A stretch of DNA of 64,000 nucleotides from Paenibacillus sp. MAEPY2 (GTDB lineage: Bacteria > Bacillota > Bacilli > Paenibacillales > Paenibacillaceae): assembly GCF_000499205.1 (NCBI RefSeq), contig NZ_AWUK01000038.1:216816-280815 (forward strand), given 5' to 3'. Below are positions 18,650-27,715 of the stretch, one piece after another; the stretch's first letter is position 1; every line of letters begins with the position of its first letter. The translations under genes and the position numbers were made by a program. Under the pieces are notes generated by a model. That model did not search any database and was not told the origin of the DNA. It saw nothing but the letters and a program-made list of their open reading frames with translations.

Positions 18650-18719
18650 AACCAACATTTACGGCGTTTCATAGTAAAGTAGACGATGCTAGTTTAATTT
18701 ATTTTGGATAATAATGACA

Positions 18720-18748
18720 TTGACAACGAAAGGTTTTTCGAAAATAAT
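18720..18748 (+). promoter_or_regulatory. Sigma-A promoter of codBA
   Basis: TTGACA at 18720-18725, a 17-bp spacer, and AATAAT at 18743-18748. Transcription would begin near 18755, leaving a 220-nt leader that holds the PyrR-type attenuator. Confidence 0.7.
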
Positions 18749-18780
18749 GGGATGTAATTGAATACTGGTACCTTTAATTC

Positions 18781-18931
18781 AGTCCAGAGAGGCTGGCAAG
18801 GGCAGCGGATTTTTGTAATCACGCGTGAATCAGGGCATATTCCGTCAGGGATGCTCTGTGTCTTCGCGCGGGTTATGATGTAAAAAAGAGGCTACTTGTC
18901 AGTTTGAGACTTGACAAGTAGCCTCTTTTTT
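18781..18931 (+). promoter_or_regulatory. PyrR-type pyrimidine attenuator leader of codBA
   Basis: AGTCCAGAGAGGCT at 18781-18794 matches the conserved PyrR-binding loop of Bacillus pyr mRNA leaders (ARUCCNGNGAGGYU). About 90 nt later a strong terminator lies at 18882-18931: GAGGCTACTTGTCA pairs perfectly with TGACAAGTAGCCTC, with A and T runs on either side. In the known mechanism PyrR with UMP binds the upstream loop, favouring the terminator, so pyrimidine excess lowers expression of cytosine uptake and deamination. The competing antiterminator was not folded here. Confidence 0.8.
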
Positions 18932-18975
18932 CTGCTTTTTTTGGTATCAGGACACTTTAAGTTGGAGGTATTCTG

Positions 18976-20256
18976 ATGAGCAAACAAGATCAAGAGTTTT
19001 CGTGGCAAGAGGTGCCGAAAGCACAGAGAAATCATTTTTGGAAGACGTTAGCCGTGATGCTGGGATTCACTTTCTTCTCGGCAAGCATGCTGGCAGGGGG
19101 GACGCTTGGAGTCAGCTTGACGTTCATGGAGTTCATCGGCATCGTCCTTGCGGGCAATCTGGTGCTCGGTATCTATACGGGAGCGCTGGCACATATCGCA
19201 GCCAAAATGGGCCTGTCCACACACTTGCTGGCCAAATACGCGTTCGGTGAGAAAGGATCATACCTGCCTTCGTTCCTGCTCGGCTTCACACAGGTTGGAT
19301 GGTTCGGGGTAGGTGTGGCCATGTTCGCGATTCCGGTCGCTAAAGCGATGGATTGGAACGTGTACCTGTTGATCTTCCTGTTTGGTCTAGCCATGACGGC
19401 ATCGGCCATCTTCGGCATGAAGTCACTCGTCATCCTGGGTTATATCGCGGTTCCGGCGATTGCCATTCTCGGCGGTTACTCCATGTTCGAAGGTGCAGGT
19501 ACATTGGGCGGTCTGGAAGGCATGCTCGATTACACCCCGTCACAGTCGCTCACTGCGGCAGCAGCATTGACCATTTGTATTGGCTCATTCATTAGTGGCG
19601 GAACGCTGACGCCCGATTTTGCCCGATTCTCCCGGACGTCCCGGCAGGCGGTTACCGCAACGGTCATTGCATTCTTTCTGGGGAACTCCCTTATGTTCCT
19701 GTTCGGTGCAGTCGGTGCAATGGCTTATAACCTGGCAGATATCTCGGAGGTCATGTTCCTGCAAGGCTTGCTCATTCCCGCGATCATCGTGCTTGGACTC
19801 AATATCTGGACGACCAACGATAACGCCTTATACGCTTCCGGTTTGGGCTTTGCCAATATCACTAAAATTTCGAAAAAATTCTTCGTTATCGTCAATGGCA
19901 TCGTGGGTACCGTATTTGCTATGTGGATGTACAACAATTTCGTCAGTTTCCTGAATGTGCTGGGCGCGGCAATACCGTCGATCGGCGCCATTATCATCGC
20001 GGACTATTTCTTCGTGAAGCGCAGAAACTATAAACCGTTTGCTGACATGACTTTTAAAACGGTAAACTGGGTAGCGATGGCAGCTTGGGCCATCGGTGTT
20101 GCATTTGCCCAGCTTGCCCCAGGAGTAACACCTTTAAATGCACTGATCGGTACGGCGGTGGCCTACATCGTGCTGATGCTGATCGTTCCTTCGAAAGAAT
20201 CCAACAAAGAAAAGGGGAAAATAAATGATTATACAGAACGCAAAATTGCGGGGTAA
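18976..20256 (+). CDS. codB: Cytosine permease CodB
   Basis: An NCS1-family membrane symporter for cytosine, 426 residues with about 12 helices. Family features include the N-terminal WQEVPKAQRNHFWKTLAVMLGFT, GGTLGVSLTF, and FISGGTLTPDFARFSR. The ATG follows TTGGAGGT by 7 nt. The 3' end overlaps codA by 32 bp. The pair salvages exogenous cytosine to uracil and ammonia, and the upstream PyrR-type attenuator ties it to pyrimidine supply. Confidence 0.93.
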   Translation: MSKQDQEFSWQEVPKAQRNHFWKTLAVMLGFTFFSASMLAGGTLGVSLTFMEFIGIVLAGNLVLGIYTGALAHIAAKMGLSTHLLAKYAFGEKGSYLPSFLLGFTQVGWFGVGVAMFAIPVAKAMDWNVYLLIFLFGLAMTASAIFGMKSLVILGYIAVPAIAILGGYSMFEGAGTLGGLEGMLDYTPSQSLTAAAALTICIGSFISGGTLTPDFARFSRTSRQAVTATVIAFFLGNSLMFLFGAVGAMAYNLADISEVMFLQGLLIPAIIVLGLNIWTTNDNALYASGLGFANITKISKKFFVIVNGIVGTVFAMWMYNNFVSFLNVLGAAIPSIGAIIIADYFFVKRRNYKPFADMTFKTVNWVAMAAWAIGVAFAQLAPGVTPLNALIGTAVAYIVLMLIVPSKESNKEKGKINDYTERKIAG

Positions 20257-21493
20257 AGAAGGTCTATGGAATATCGTCGTGAAGGACGGGAAGTTCGTAC
20301 AAATTACGCAGGAGCTGCAAGCAACGGCAAATGAGGAAGTACTTGACGTCAACGGTTCACTTGTACTGCCGCCGTTCATTGAACCTCATATTCATCTGGA
20401 TACTACATTAACGGCAGGCGAACCGGAATGGAATTTGAGTGGAACGCTGTTCGAAGGCATCCAGCGCTGGTCGGAACGCAAGGCTTCCCTGACGCATGAA
20501 GACGTCAAAATACGTTCCAAAACGGCACTGAAATGGCAAATGGCCCAGGGCATCCAGCACGTACGGACGCATGTGGATGTCACCGATCCAAGCCTTACCG
20601 CTGTTAAAGCGATGCTTGAAGTAAAAGAGGAAATGGCACCCTACATGGATATCCAGCTTGTCGCTTTCCCTCAAGAAGGCATTCACTCTTATCCGAACGG
20701 TGTGGAGTTGTTGGAAGAGTCGCTGAAAATGGGCGTTGACGTGGTCGGCGGTATTCCACACTTCGAATTTACAAGGGAATACGGCGTCGATTCGATGAAG
20801 GTCGCGTTTGATCTCGCCGAAAAATACGACCGTCTTATCGACATCCATTGCGACGAAATTGATGACGAGCAATCCCGTTTCGTGGAAGTCGTTGCCAAAG
20901 AAGCCTATGAACGCGGACTGGGCTCCCGCACGACGGCAAGCCATACAACGGCGATGGGGTCATATAATGATGCCTATACGTACAAATTGTTCAGATTGCT
21001 GAAGATGGCTGACCTGAATTTCGTCTCCAATCCGCTCGTCAACATCCACCTACAGGGACGCTTCGACACGTATCCGAAAAGAAGAGGGCTGACTCGTGTC
21101 AAAGAATTGCAGGAAGCCGGCCTTAACGTGTGCTTCGGTCACGATGACATCTTCGATCCATGGTATCCGCTAGGTACGGGCAACATGCTTCAGGTGCTGC
21201 ACATGGGCATCCATGCTTCACAGCTGCTCGGTTACGACCAAATCGTGAACTCGATCGATCTTATTACGAAAAATAGCGCAAGAACGCTGCATATCGAAGA
21301 AGTGTACGGCATTGAAGAAGGTAAGCCTGCCAACTTCATCGTTCTTGAAGCAGAGAACGAATATGAGGCTATTCGCAAACAGGCCGGCGTACTTTATTCG
21401 TACAGAGGCGGCCGTAAAATCGCGGAAACGAAGCCGCGGGACACATCTATTATTCTTGAGAGTGGTTCGGAGAATGTCACGTTCAATAAATAA
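20225..21493 (+). CDS. codA: Cytosine deaminase CodA
   Basis: A cytoplasmic metal-dependent amidohydrolase of 422 residues converting cytosine to uracil and ammonia. The metal and catalytic residues of E. coli CodA are all recognisable: HIHLD (His55, His57), Gln in FPQEGI, His and Glu in DIHCDEIDDEQS, His in SHTTAM, and Asp in FGHDDIFDPW. The start lies within codB and is preceded by AAAGGGGAAA. Overlap of 32 bp suggests translational coupling. Confidence 0.94.
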   Translation: MIIQNAKLRGKEGLWNIVVKDGKFVQITQELQATANEEVLDVNGSLVLPPFIEPHIHLDTTLTAGEPEWNLSGTLFEGIQRWSERKASLTHEDVKIRSKTALKWQMAQGIQHVRTHVDVTDPSLTAVKAMLEVKEEMAPYMDIQLVAFPQEGIHSYPNGVELLEESLKMGVDVVGGIPHFEFTREYGVDSMKVAFDLAEKYDRLIDIHCDEIDDEQSRFVEVVAKEAYERGLGSRTTASHTTAMGSYNDAYTYKLFRLLKMADLNFVSNPLVNIHLQGRFDTYPKRRGLTRVKELQEAGLNVCFGHDDIFDPWYPLGTGNMLQVLHMGIHASQLLGYDQIVNSIDLITKNSARTLHIEEVYGIEEGKPANFIVLEAENEYEAIRKQAGVLYSYRGGRKIAETKPRDTSIILESGSENVTFNK

Positions 21494-21528
21494 TTCAATG
21501 TTTTGATTGAGACAAATCAAAATCAAAG

Positions 21529-21587
21529 CACCTTCAAGAAAATGAAACCTTGTCGACAGATAGGGAAATCTTCTTGGAGGTGTTTTT
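21529..21587 (+). terminator. Terminator of codBA
   Basis: CACCTTCAAGAA pairs with TTCTTGGAGGTG with one G-U pair, then TTTTT. The loop is long (about 30 nt). The rest of 21588-21866 contains GATCAAACT twice (21703 and 21735) and no gene of supportable length. Confidence 0.65.
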
Positions 21588-21866
21588 GCTTAATCTGCTT
21601 TAAAATTATGATTTGACTTACAGTTAACTCTATGTCTTATACTCCGAATATGAAAGAAAAAATAAGTGGCTTTTCTGGGGTAGGGCAGTTACAATTTGTT
21701 GGGATCAAACTAAATCTATGAAAAACCGTAGATAGATCAAACTCATTTGAATTCTTTGCCTTTAAACTAATGGGGGTGTGAACAGGAAAAGGAATGAACG
21801 CCAAATGTATTGCAACGGGGATTCAAATAAAATAAATGAAGTAATGAATTGGAGATTTATTGAATA

Positions 21867-23099
21867 ATGACAAAGAGTAATAATTGGAATGTATATGGCC
21901 TGGCCTTGTTGCTGGGTTTATTTTCAACATTAGGTCCATTTACGATTGATATGTATTTACCGGCATTTCCTGAGATTGCAAAAAACTTCAATACAAACGC
22001 ATCACTCGTACAGTTTAGTCTTACAGCTTGTTTATTAGGGCTAGGTATGGGACAACTCGTTATGGGTCCTTTGAGTGATGCTCACGGTAGACGTAAACCG
22101 CTGTTAATCTCCATGGCAGCCTATATTATTTGTTCCTTGGCGTGTGCTTTTGCTCCTAATATCGGACTATTGATTTTATTCCGTTTCACTCAAGGATTTG
22201 CAGCTTCAGCAGGGATTGTCATCTCTCGTGCGATAGCTAGAGACCTTTACAGTGGACATGAACTCACTAAATTCTTCTCTCTACTTTTGCTTGTAGGGAA
22301 TTTGGGACCTCTGGCAGCACCGATCGCTGGAAGTGGCATTCTTTCATTCACGTCATGGATTGGTGTGTTTATCTCACTCTCAGTTTTGGGCATTTTCTTA
22401 TTAATCATGACAAAATGGGGCTTAAAGGAATCAAACCCACCTGAACGACGTATGGCCCCTGACTTCAAACAACAGTTGGGGAACTACAAAACACTTCTAC
22501 GTGACCGCAAGTTTGTTGGTTACATGCTGGCACAGGGAATCATGACAGCTGGGGTATTTGCATATGTAGCAGGAACACCATTTATTTACCAAAATATATA
22601 TGGAGTCACACCTACTGTATTCGCTATATTGTTTGCTTCAAACGGAATCAGCTTGATCATCGGTTCCCAAATTGTAGGTCGATTGGCACAACGTATACCT
22701 GAGCAGACCCTTCTATTATCTGGACTGTGGCTTGCTTTAGCGGCAAGCGTTGCTGCTCTGGCGGTAACTATAGCTCATGGCCCGCTTTTCGCTTTGGTCA
22801 TTCCATTGTTCTTCTTTGTTTGTTCCATAGGTATTACATCTACTGCGGCATTCCCACTTGCCATGGAGAGCCAAGCCAAGATGGCCGGAAGTGCAGCAGC
22901 ACTGCTCGGCGTTGTTCCCTTTCTTCTAGGCGCGTTGGTGGCTCCTCTGGTAGGTATTGCAGGAGAAGACACTGCGGTCCCGTTAGGACTCACTTTATTA
23001 ATGACCAGTCTCGTTGCGATTCTCACGTACTTCCTATTAGTTAAAAAAGTCTCGCATCACACGCCTCAACATACGCAGTCTGATCCTGATTTTAATTGA
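21867..23099 (+). CDS. MFS multidrug transporter, Bcr/CflA family
   Basis: A drug/H+ antiporter of 410 residues with about 12 helices. The family signature is the start TLGPFTIDMYLPAFPEIAKNF, the loop 2-3 motif MGPLSDAHGRRKPLL, and RFTQGFAASAGIVISRAIARDLYSG. Homologues export chloramphenicol, bicyclomycin, sulfonamides and similar compounds; the substrate here is unknown. The ATG is preceded by TTGGAGA 10 nt upstream. It is transcribed alone, between two terminators. Confidence 0.9.
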   Translation: MTKSNNWNVYGLALLLGLFSTLGPFTIDMYLPAFPEIAKNFNTNASLVQFSLTACLLGLGMGQLVMGPLSDAHGRRKPLLISMAAYIICSLACAFAPNIGLLILFRFTQGFAASAGIVISRAIARDLYSGHELTKFFSLLLLVGNLGPLAAPIAGSGILSFTSWIGVFISLSVLGIFLLIMTKWGLKESNPPERRMAPDFKQQLGNYKTLLRDRKFVGYMLAQGIMTAGVFAYVAGTPFIYQNIYGVTPTVFAILFASNGISLIIGSQIVGRLAQRIPEQTLLLSGLWLALAASVAALAVTIAHGPLFALVIPLFFFVCSIGITSTAAFPLAMESQAKMAGSAAALLGVVPFLLGALVAPLVGIAGEDTAVPLGLTLLMTSLVAILTYFLLVKKVSHHTPQHTQSDPDFN

Positions 23100-23124
23100 G
23101 AATATATTGATCCTAGATGAATTT

Positions 23125-23166
23125 AAAACCGTTGAACTTTAATTCAAAGATTCAACGGTTTTTTTA
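23125..23166. terminator. Bidirectional terminator after the MFS gene
   Basis: AAACCGTTGAA pairs with TTCAACGGTTT, with a T run on the plus strand and an A run at the left edge. It lies between the converging MFS and AraC genes. Confidence 0.8.
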
Positions 23167-23205
23167 TTGTGTGTAATCAAGGGAAAAAGGGGGGATTTCC
23201 GCGGA

Positions 23206-24102
23206 CTAGCCTTTTGGAATCTTCCGATAGCTGGAAGGGGAGAATCCCGATATCTTCTTGAAAAGCCGGGAGAAATAATAGGGATCACTAATGCCTACTG
23301 CCGAACTGACTTCCTTGATGCTCAGCTCGGTAAGATCGAGAAGATGACCAGCCCGCTGAATTTTGAGCCGTAGGAAATATTCGATCGGAGCGATGTCAGT
23401 TTCAGAATTAAATAGAAAGATCAGATGCTGTTTCGATACCCCGACATGATTAGCCAATTCCGCAAGAGAAATAGAACCATTCATATGTACATTCATGTAT
23501 TGAATCGCCTGTTCCAGATAAGTTTCACGTTTCTTCTCTTGTGCCGATTTGATGGCATTCAAGCCAATCCCGGAGAGCAGCTGTCTTGTAGTTTGGGCCA
23601 CATGTACATGGGTAGTCAGGGCGTATGTCCGCTCGGCCAGCATTTCATAGGTAGGTACGAACCATTCCATTAAACGGGCCTTGCCGCTTGGTGATAAAGA
23701 GAGTGAAGCGTTAGACAAACCAAACATCTTCACCAATCTATTCGCATGACTTCCTTTGAAATGAAACCAGTAGATACTCCATGGATTTTCCTGCATTGCC
23801 CCGTAACGGTGTACAGTTTCGGGTGGGATTATCACCATATTGCCTTGCTGCATGATTAATCGTTCTCCATGATTCAGCTCGACCCATCCTTCTCCCGCTT
23901 CGCAAAAGATGAAAATATGCGACGAGCTGCCTTCCAGACGCTCTCTGAAATGATATTGAGCATTAGCAAAATAACCGATATCCGTAATAAATAAGGTAGA
24001 AGTCAGTTCCTCCTGTTCCAGTTCTCTCATCCAGTATTCCGGAAGTACATATAACTTTTCCTCTACAAATCCTTCAGGCTTGCGTATATGGTCAGGACTC
24101 AT
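23206..24102 (-). CDS. AraC-family regulator with cupin sensor
   Basis: A 298-residue regulator with an N-terminal AraC-type cupin (about 40-150: IFIFCEAGEGWVELNHGERL, GNMVIIPPETVHRYGA) and two C-terminal helix-turn-helix motifs (LAELANHVGVSKQHLIFLF; EVSSAVGISDPYYFSRLFKK). Such proteins usually bind a sugar in the cupin and activate adjacent catabolic genes. It is divergent from the DUF5107-TPR gene with 127 bp between starts, so it probably controls that gene pair. Confidence 0.88.
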   Translation of the reverse strand: MSPDHIRKPEGFVEEKLYVLPEYWMRELEQEELTSTLFITDIGYFANAQYHFRERLEGSSSHIFIFCEAGEGWVELNHGERLIMQQGNMVIIPPETVHRYGAMQENPWSIYWFHFKGSHANRLVKMFGLSNASLSLSPSGKARLMEWFVPTYEMLAERTYALTTHVHVAQTTRQLLSGIGLNAIKSAQEKKRETYLEQAIQYMNVHMNGSISLAELANHVGVSKQHLIFLFNSETDIAPIEYFLRLKIQRAGHLLDLTELSIKEVSSAVGISDPYYFSRLFKKISGFSPSSYRKIPKG

Positions 24103-24229
24103 TCCAGTTACCCCCGTAATTAATAATCAGAATAAGAATATAATCCATCACTTCCCGTATTTCGTCAATTGGAACCTTTCTTGCCAGAAGATACAGTATA
24201 ACTATCAAGATAAGGGAGGCCATTCTAAC

Positions 24230-27200
24230 ATGAAGCATGAGGCTGTGGATCGTACGCTGGAGGAGAAACCAACCGGATCCAGTCAGGTTCAAGTGTGGGA
24301 AACAAACGTGTTGATACCTACATATGAGGCGGGTAAAGCTGACCCCAATCCTATGTTTCTGGAGAAAAGAGTCTATCAGGGAAGTTCCGGCCGTGTGTAT
24401 CCGCATCCGGTGATTGAGAGTATATCGGATGTGAAGCATGATAAAAATTACAAATTGGTTATTCTGGAAAATCAATATATCCGTATTGAGATCATGCCAG
24501 AAATCGGGGGCAGAATCTACCGCGCGCTTGATAAGACGAACAATTATGACTTCGTCTATTATAACCGCGTCATTAAGCCTGCGTTGGTGGGCCTTGCCGG
24601 TCCTTGGATCTCCGGGGGAATTGAATTTAACTGGCCCCAGCATCACCGCCCGAATACGTTCGGTCCGGTTGAATACAAATACGAAGCAACGGAAGATGGC
24701 AGTGCTACAGTATGGGTAAGTGAGATTGACCGGATGTACGGAACGAAAGTTACAGCGGCTTTCAAGCTCTATCCGGACAAGGCTTACTTGGAGATCAATG
24801 CTCAATTATACAACCGGACATCTGAGCCGCAGACCTTCCTGTGGTGGGCAAATCCGGCTGTAGCGGTTAATGAATATACGCAATCCGTGTTTCCTCCAGA
24901 CGTAACGGCTGTATTTGATCATGGCAAAAGGGATGTCTCGCGTTTCCCCATCGCTACCGGAACCTATTACAAACAGGATTACTCGGAAGGCGTAGATATT
25001 TCCCGGTATAAGAACATCCCGGTTCCGACTTCGTATATGGCTTACAAATCCGATTATAATTTCGTCGGTGCATATGATCACAGTGTAGAGGCAGGATTGC
25101 TGCATGTGGCGAATCATCATATTTCTCCCGGCAAGAAACAGTGGACCTGGGGGAACGGAGAGTTCGGTCAGGCGTGGGACCGTCAATTGACGGATGAGGA
25201 TGGCCCGTACATTGAACTCATGACTGGAGTGTACACAGACAATCAGCCAGACTTCACTTGGCTTCAACCTTACGAGGAGAAGACCTTCAGCCAGTATTTC
25301 ATGCCTTACAAAAACATAGGTGTCGTAAAAAATGCCTCCATTGAAGCAGCCGTCAATCTGGAGGTTGACGTTAAAGCCGGAGAGGCAGTGATTAGGGTAT
25401 ATGCAACCTCTGCACTTGAACATGCCATTGTGGAGTTGAGCGGAGCAGCAACCCGGTATGTGCAAGAGAACGTTAAATTATCCCCGGTAGATGCATATCT
25501 GAAGGTCGTACCGCTGGAAAGCGGGGAGAAGGAGCATGATTTGAAGCTTTCCGTCCGAAATAGGGAAGGCAGATTACTGATTTCCTATCAACCGAAACGT
25601 CCGGATATTGAGCGGGTCCCCGAAGCTGCGAGACCACTGACAGCACCAGAACAACTGCGTTCGACCGAAGAGCTGTATTTGGCGGGCCAGCATCTGGAGC
25701 AATACCGGCATGCTACGTTTGAGCCCGAAGCCTACTATCTGGAAGGCTTGAATCGGGATAGCGGTGATATCCGATTAAATGTAGCTTATGGAACCCTACT
25801 GATTCGCCGTGGATTATATGTAGACAGCGAGCAATATTTCCGCAAAGCAATCGAGCGTTTGACCTGGCGCAATCCGAACCCATATGACAGCGAGGCCTAC
25901 TATCAGCTGGGAGTAGGCCTTCGTGGCCAAGGCCGTTTGGATGAAGCTTTTACTGCTTTTCACAAATCGGTATGGTCGGCAGCGTGGCAGGATGCAGGGT
26001 ACTTCTCTCTAGCTCAGATTTCCAGCATGAAAGGCCAGTACGCCGAGGCAATGGAGCAGATTGAGCGTGCACTCATCCGTAATTCACGAAACTACAAAGC
26101 ACGTAATCTGAAAGCCGCTTTGCTGCGCAAGCTTGAGCTGATTGATAAAGCAAAAGGCTATGCGCTTGAGACCATCGAACTGGATGTCGCGGATTTTGGA
26201 GCTTATAATGAGTTGGCCTTGGCTCATACAGCTTTAGGGGATAACGCTGCTGCACAAGGTATTCTGTCTGAATTGCAGCGATTGATGAGAAATGATGATC
26301 ATAACTATTTGCATGTCATCGCAGACTATATGAACAGCGGTTTCTATGAAGAAGCCATTGCCGTAGGTGAAAGAATAGTGAACCCGGAAAAATCCGTCTA
26401 TCCCATGCTGCATTATGCACTCGCAGAATTATATAAACGTACCGGACAACATGAACATGCTCATGAAGCTCGCCGTAAGGGACAATTGGCTAATCTAACC
26501 TATTGTTTCCCGAACACGTTGTTTGAACTTGAGCTACTGGAAAGTGCTGTTCATGCTAATCCGAAGGACGACAGGGCTCATTACTATCTCGGAAACTTCT
26601 ATTATGATAAGAAACGGCCTGTCGAGGCGATTGCGAGCTGGGAGCGTTCACGTGAACTGCGAGATGATTATCCAACTGTACACCGCAATTTGGGGTTGGC
26701 CTATTATAACAAACAGAACAATCCCCAAGCAGCTCTGACTTCGCTTGAACAGGCCTTTGCCTGTGCACCGGATGATGGTCGTATTTTCTTCGAACTGGAT
26801 CAGCTTCGTAAAAAGCTCGCGTGGTCAGCAGACGAACGCCTCCATATCCTTGAAGAGAGGCGAGATCTGGTCGAGAAACGGGATGATCTGTATGTGGAAT
26901 ACGTAACCCTGATAAACAATGCTGAATGTTATCAAGAAGCAATTGCTGCCCTAACTCAGCGCAATTTCCATCCGTGGGAAGGTGGAGAGGGGAAAGTGAC
27001 AGGGCAATATAAGTTGGCTCATACCGAGCTTGGTAAACAAGCGCTGCAAAACGGTCATTATGAAGCAGCAGCTCAGCATTTACAACAAGCATTAGTTTAT
27101 CCGTTGAATTTGGGTGAAGGAAAGCTGGAAGGAACTCAGGAGAATCATATTTATTATTATCTCGGCATGGTCTACGAAGGTCTGCAGCGGGAAACAGAAG

Positions 27201-27619
27201 CCATCTCCAGTTACACCATAGCTTCACAGGGCCTTGCTGAGCCGACAAGTGCGTTGTTCTACAACGATCAGCCGCCAGAGATGATCTTCTACCAAGGGTT
27301 AGCTTGGTTGAAGCTTCATAACGCGAAGGAAGCCAAGCGCTGTTTCAATAAACTGATTGATTATGCTGAAAAGCATATGTTTGATGACATCAAAATGGAT
27401 TACTTTGCCGTATCCTTGCCAGACTTCCTGGTATTTGAAGATGACCTGAACCGTCGCAATGTAATCCATTGCCGGTACATGAGAGGCTTGGGACTTCTGG
27501 GGCTTGGCCGTGATGAAGAAGCCGAAACCGAACTTGAGTTGGTTCTCGAAATGGAGCCTAATCATCAAGGGGCGATGGTCCATAGAAGGTATCCTCGGCA
27601 ATTGCGCGAAGGAGTTTAA
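24230..27619 (+). CDS. DUF5107 and tetratricopeptide-repeat protein
   Basis: A large cytoplasmic protein of 1129 residues of unknown function; no signal peptide or membrane helix. The N-terminal third is a beta-sandwich of the DUF5107, aldose-mutarotase-like type (IEIMPEIGGRIYRALDKTNNYDFVY, GGIEFNWPQHHRP). From about residue 460 to the end runs an array of tetratricopeptide repeats (for example DSEAYYQLGVGLRGQGRLDEAFTAF). The ATG at 24230 follows GGGAGG by about 10 nt; an in-frame upstream extension would overlap the AraC gene and has no ribosome binding site. It is co-directional with a clan GH-A-like gene 97 bp downstream. A role in glycoside metabolism is inferred from fold and neighbours. 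Confidence 0.8.
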   Translation: MKHEAVDRTLEEKPTGSSQVQVWETNVLIPTYEAGKADPNPMFLEKRVYQGSSGRVYPHPVIESISDVKHDKNYKLVILENQYIRIEIMPEIGGRIYRALDKTNNYDFVYYNRVIKPALVGLAGPWISGGIEFNWPQHHRPNTFGPVEYKYEATEDGSATVWVSEIDRMYGTKVTAAFKLYPDKAYLEINAQLYNRTSEPQTFLWWANPAVAVNEYTQSVFPPDVTAVFDHGKRDVSRFPIATGTYYKQDYSEGVDISRYKNIPVPTSYMAYKSDYNFVGAYDHSVEAGLLHVANHHISPGKKQWTWGNGEFGQAWDRQLTDEDGPYIELMTGVYTDNQPDFTWLQPYEEKTFSQYFMPYKNIGVVKNASIEAAVNLEVDVKAGEAVIRVYATSALEHAIVELSGAATRYVQENVKLSPVDAYLKVVPLESGEKEHDLKLSVRNREGRLLISYQPKRPDIERVPEAARPLTAPEQLRSTEELYLAGQHLEQYRHATFEPEAYYLEGLNRDSGDIRLNVAYGTLLIRRGLYVDSEQYFRKAIERLTWRNPNPYDSEAYYQLGVGLRGQGRLDEAFTAFHKSVWSAAWQDAGYFSLAQISSMKGQYAEAMEQIERALIRNSRNYKARNLKAALLRKLELIDKAKGYALETIELDVADFGAYNELALAHTALGDNAAAQGILSELQRLMRNDDHNYLHVIADYMNSGFYEEAIAVGERIVNPEKSVYPMLHYALAELYKRTGQHEHAHEARRKGQLANLTYCFPNTLFELELLESAVHANPKDDRAHYYLGNFYYDKKRPVEAIASWERSRELRDDYPTVHRNLGLAYYNKQNNPQAALTSLEQAFACAPDDGRIFFELDQLRKKLAWSADERLHILEERRDLVEKRDDLYVEYVTLINNAECYQEAIAALTQRNFHPWEGGEGKVTGQYKLAHTELGKQALQNGHYEAAAQHLQQALVYPLNLGEGKLEGTQENHIYYYLGMVYEGLQRETEAISSYTIASQGLAEPTSALFYNDQPPEMIFYQGLAWLKLHNAKEAKRCFNKLIDYAEKHMFDDIKMDYFAVSLPDFLVFEDDLNRRNVIHCRYMRGLGLLGLGRDEEAETELELVLEMEPNHQGAMVHRRYPRQLREGV

Positions 27620-27715
27620 CCTTGATAGTCCATTATCAATGAGATATTGTCCATTGGTTGGCTTATAGAGGAAGAAAACGGTATTGCTAAAACAAAAAAA
27701 GAAGGTGTGATGATA

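Noticed and set aside
18882..18931. Strong hairpin read as the terminator of the FAD oxidoreductase operon
   Set aside because: It lies downstream of a good promoter and a PyrR-type loop, so it is better explained as the codBA attenuator terminator.
21703..21743. Two GATCAAACT repeats before the MFS gene, as operator or attenuator
   Set aside because: Only 9 bp long, 32 bp apart, with no linked promoter; chance is likely in an AT-rich gap.
24080..24229. In-frame 50-residue N-terminal extension of the DUF5107-TPR protein
   Set aside because: It overlaps the divergent AraC gene, has no ribosome binding site, and GGGAGG precedes ATG 24230 at the right distance.
26556..27248. 230-codon open frame opposite the TPR gene
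   Set aside because: A shadow of the repeat-rich coding strand; no domain or start signal.
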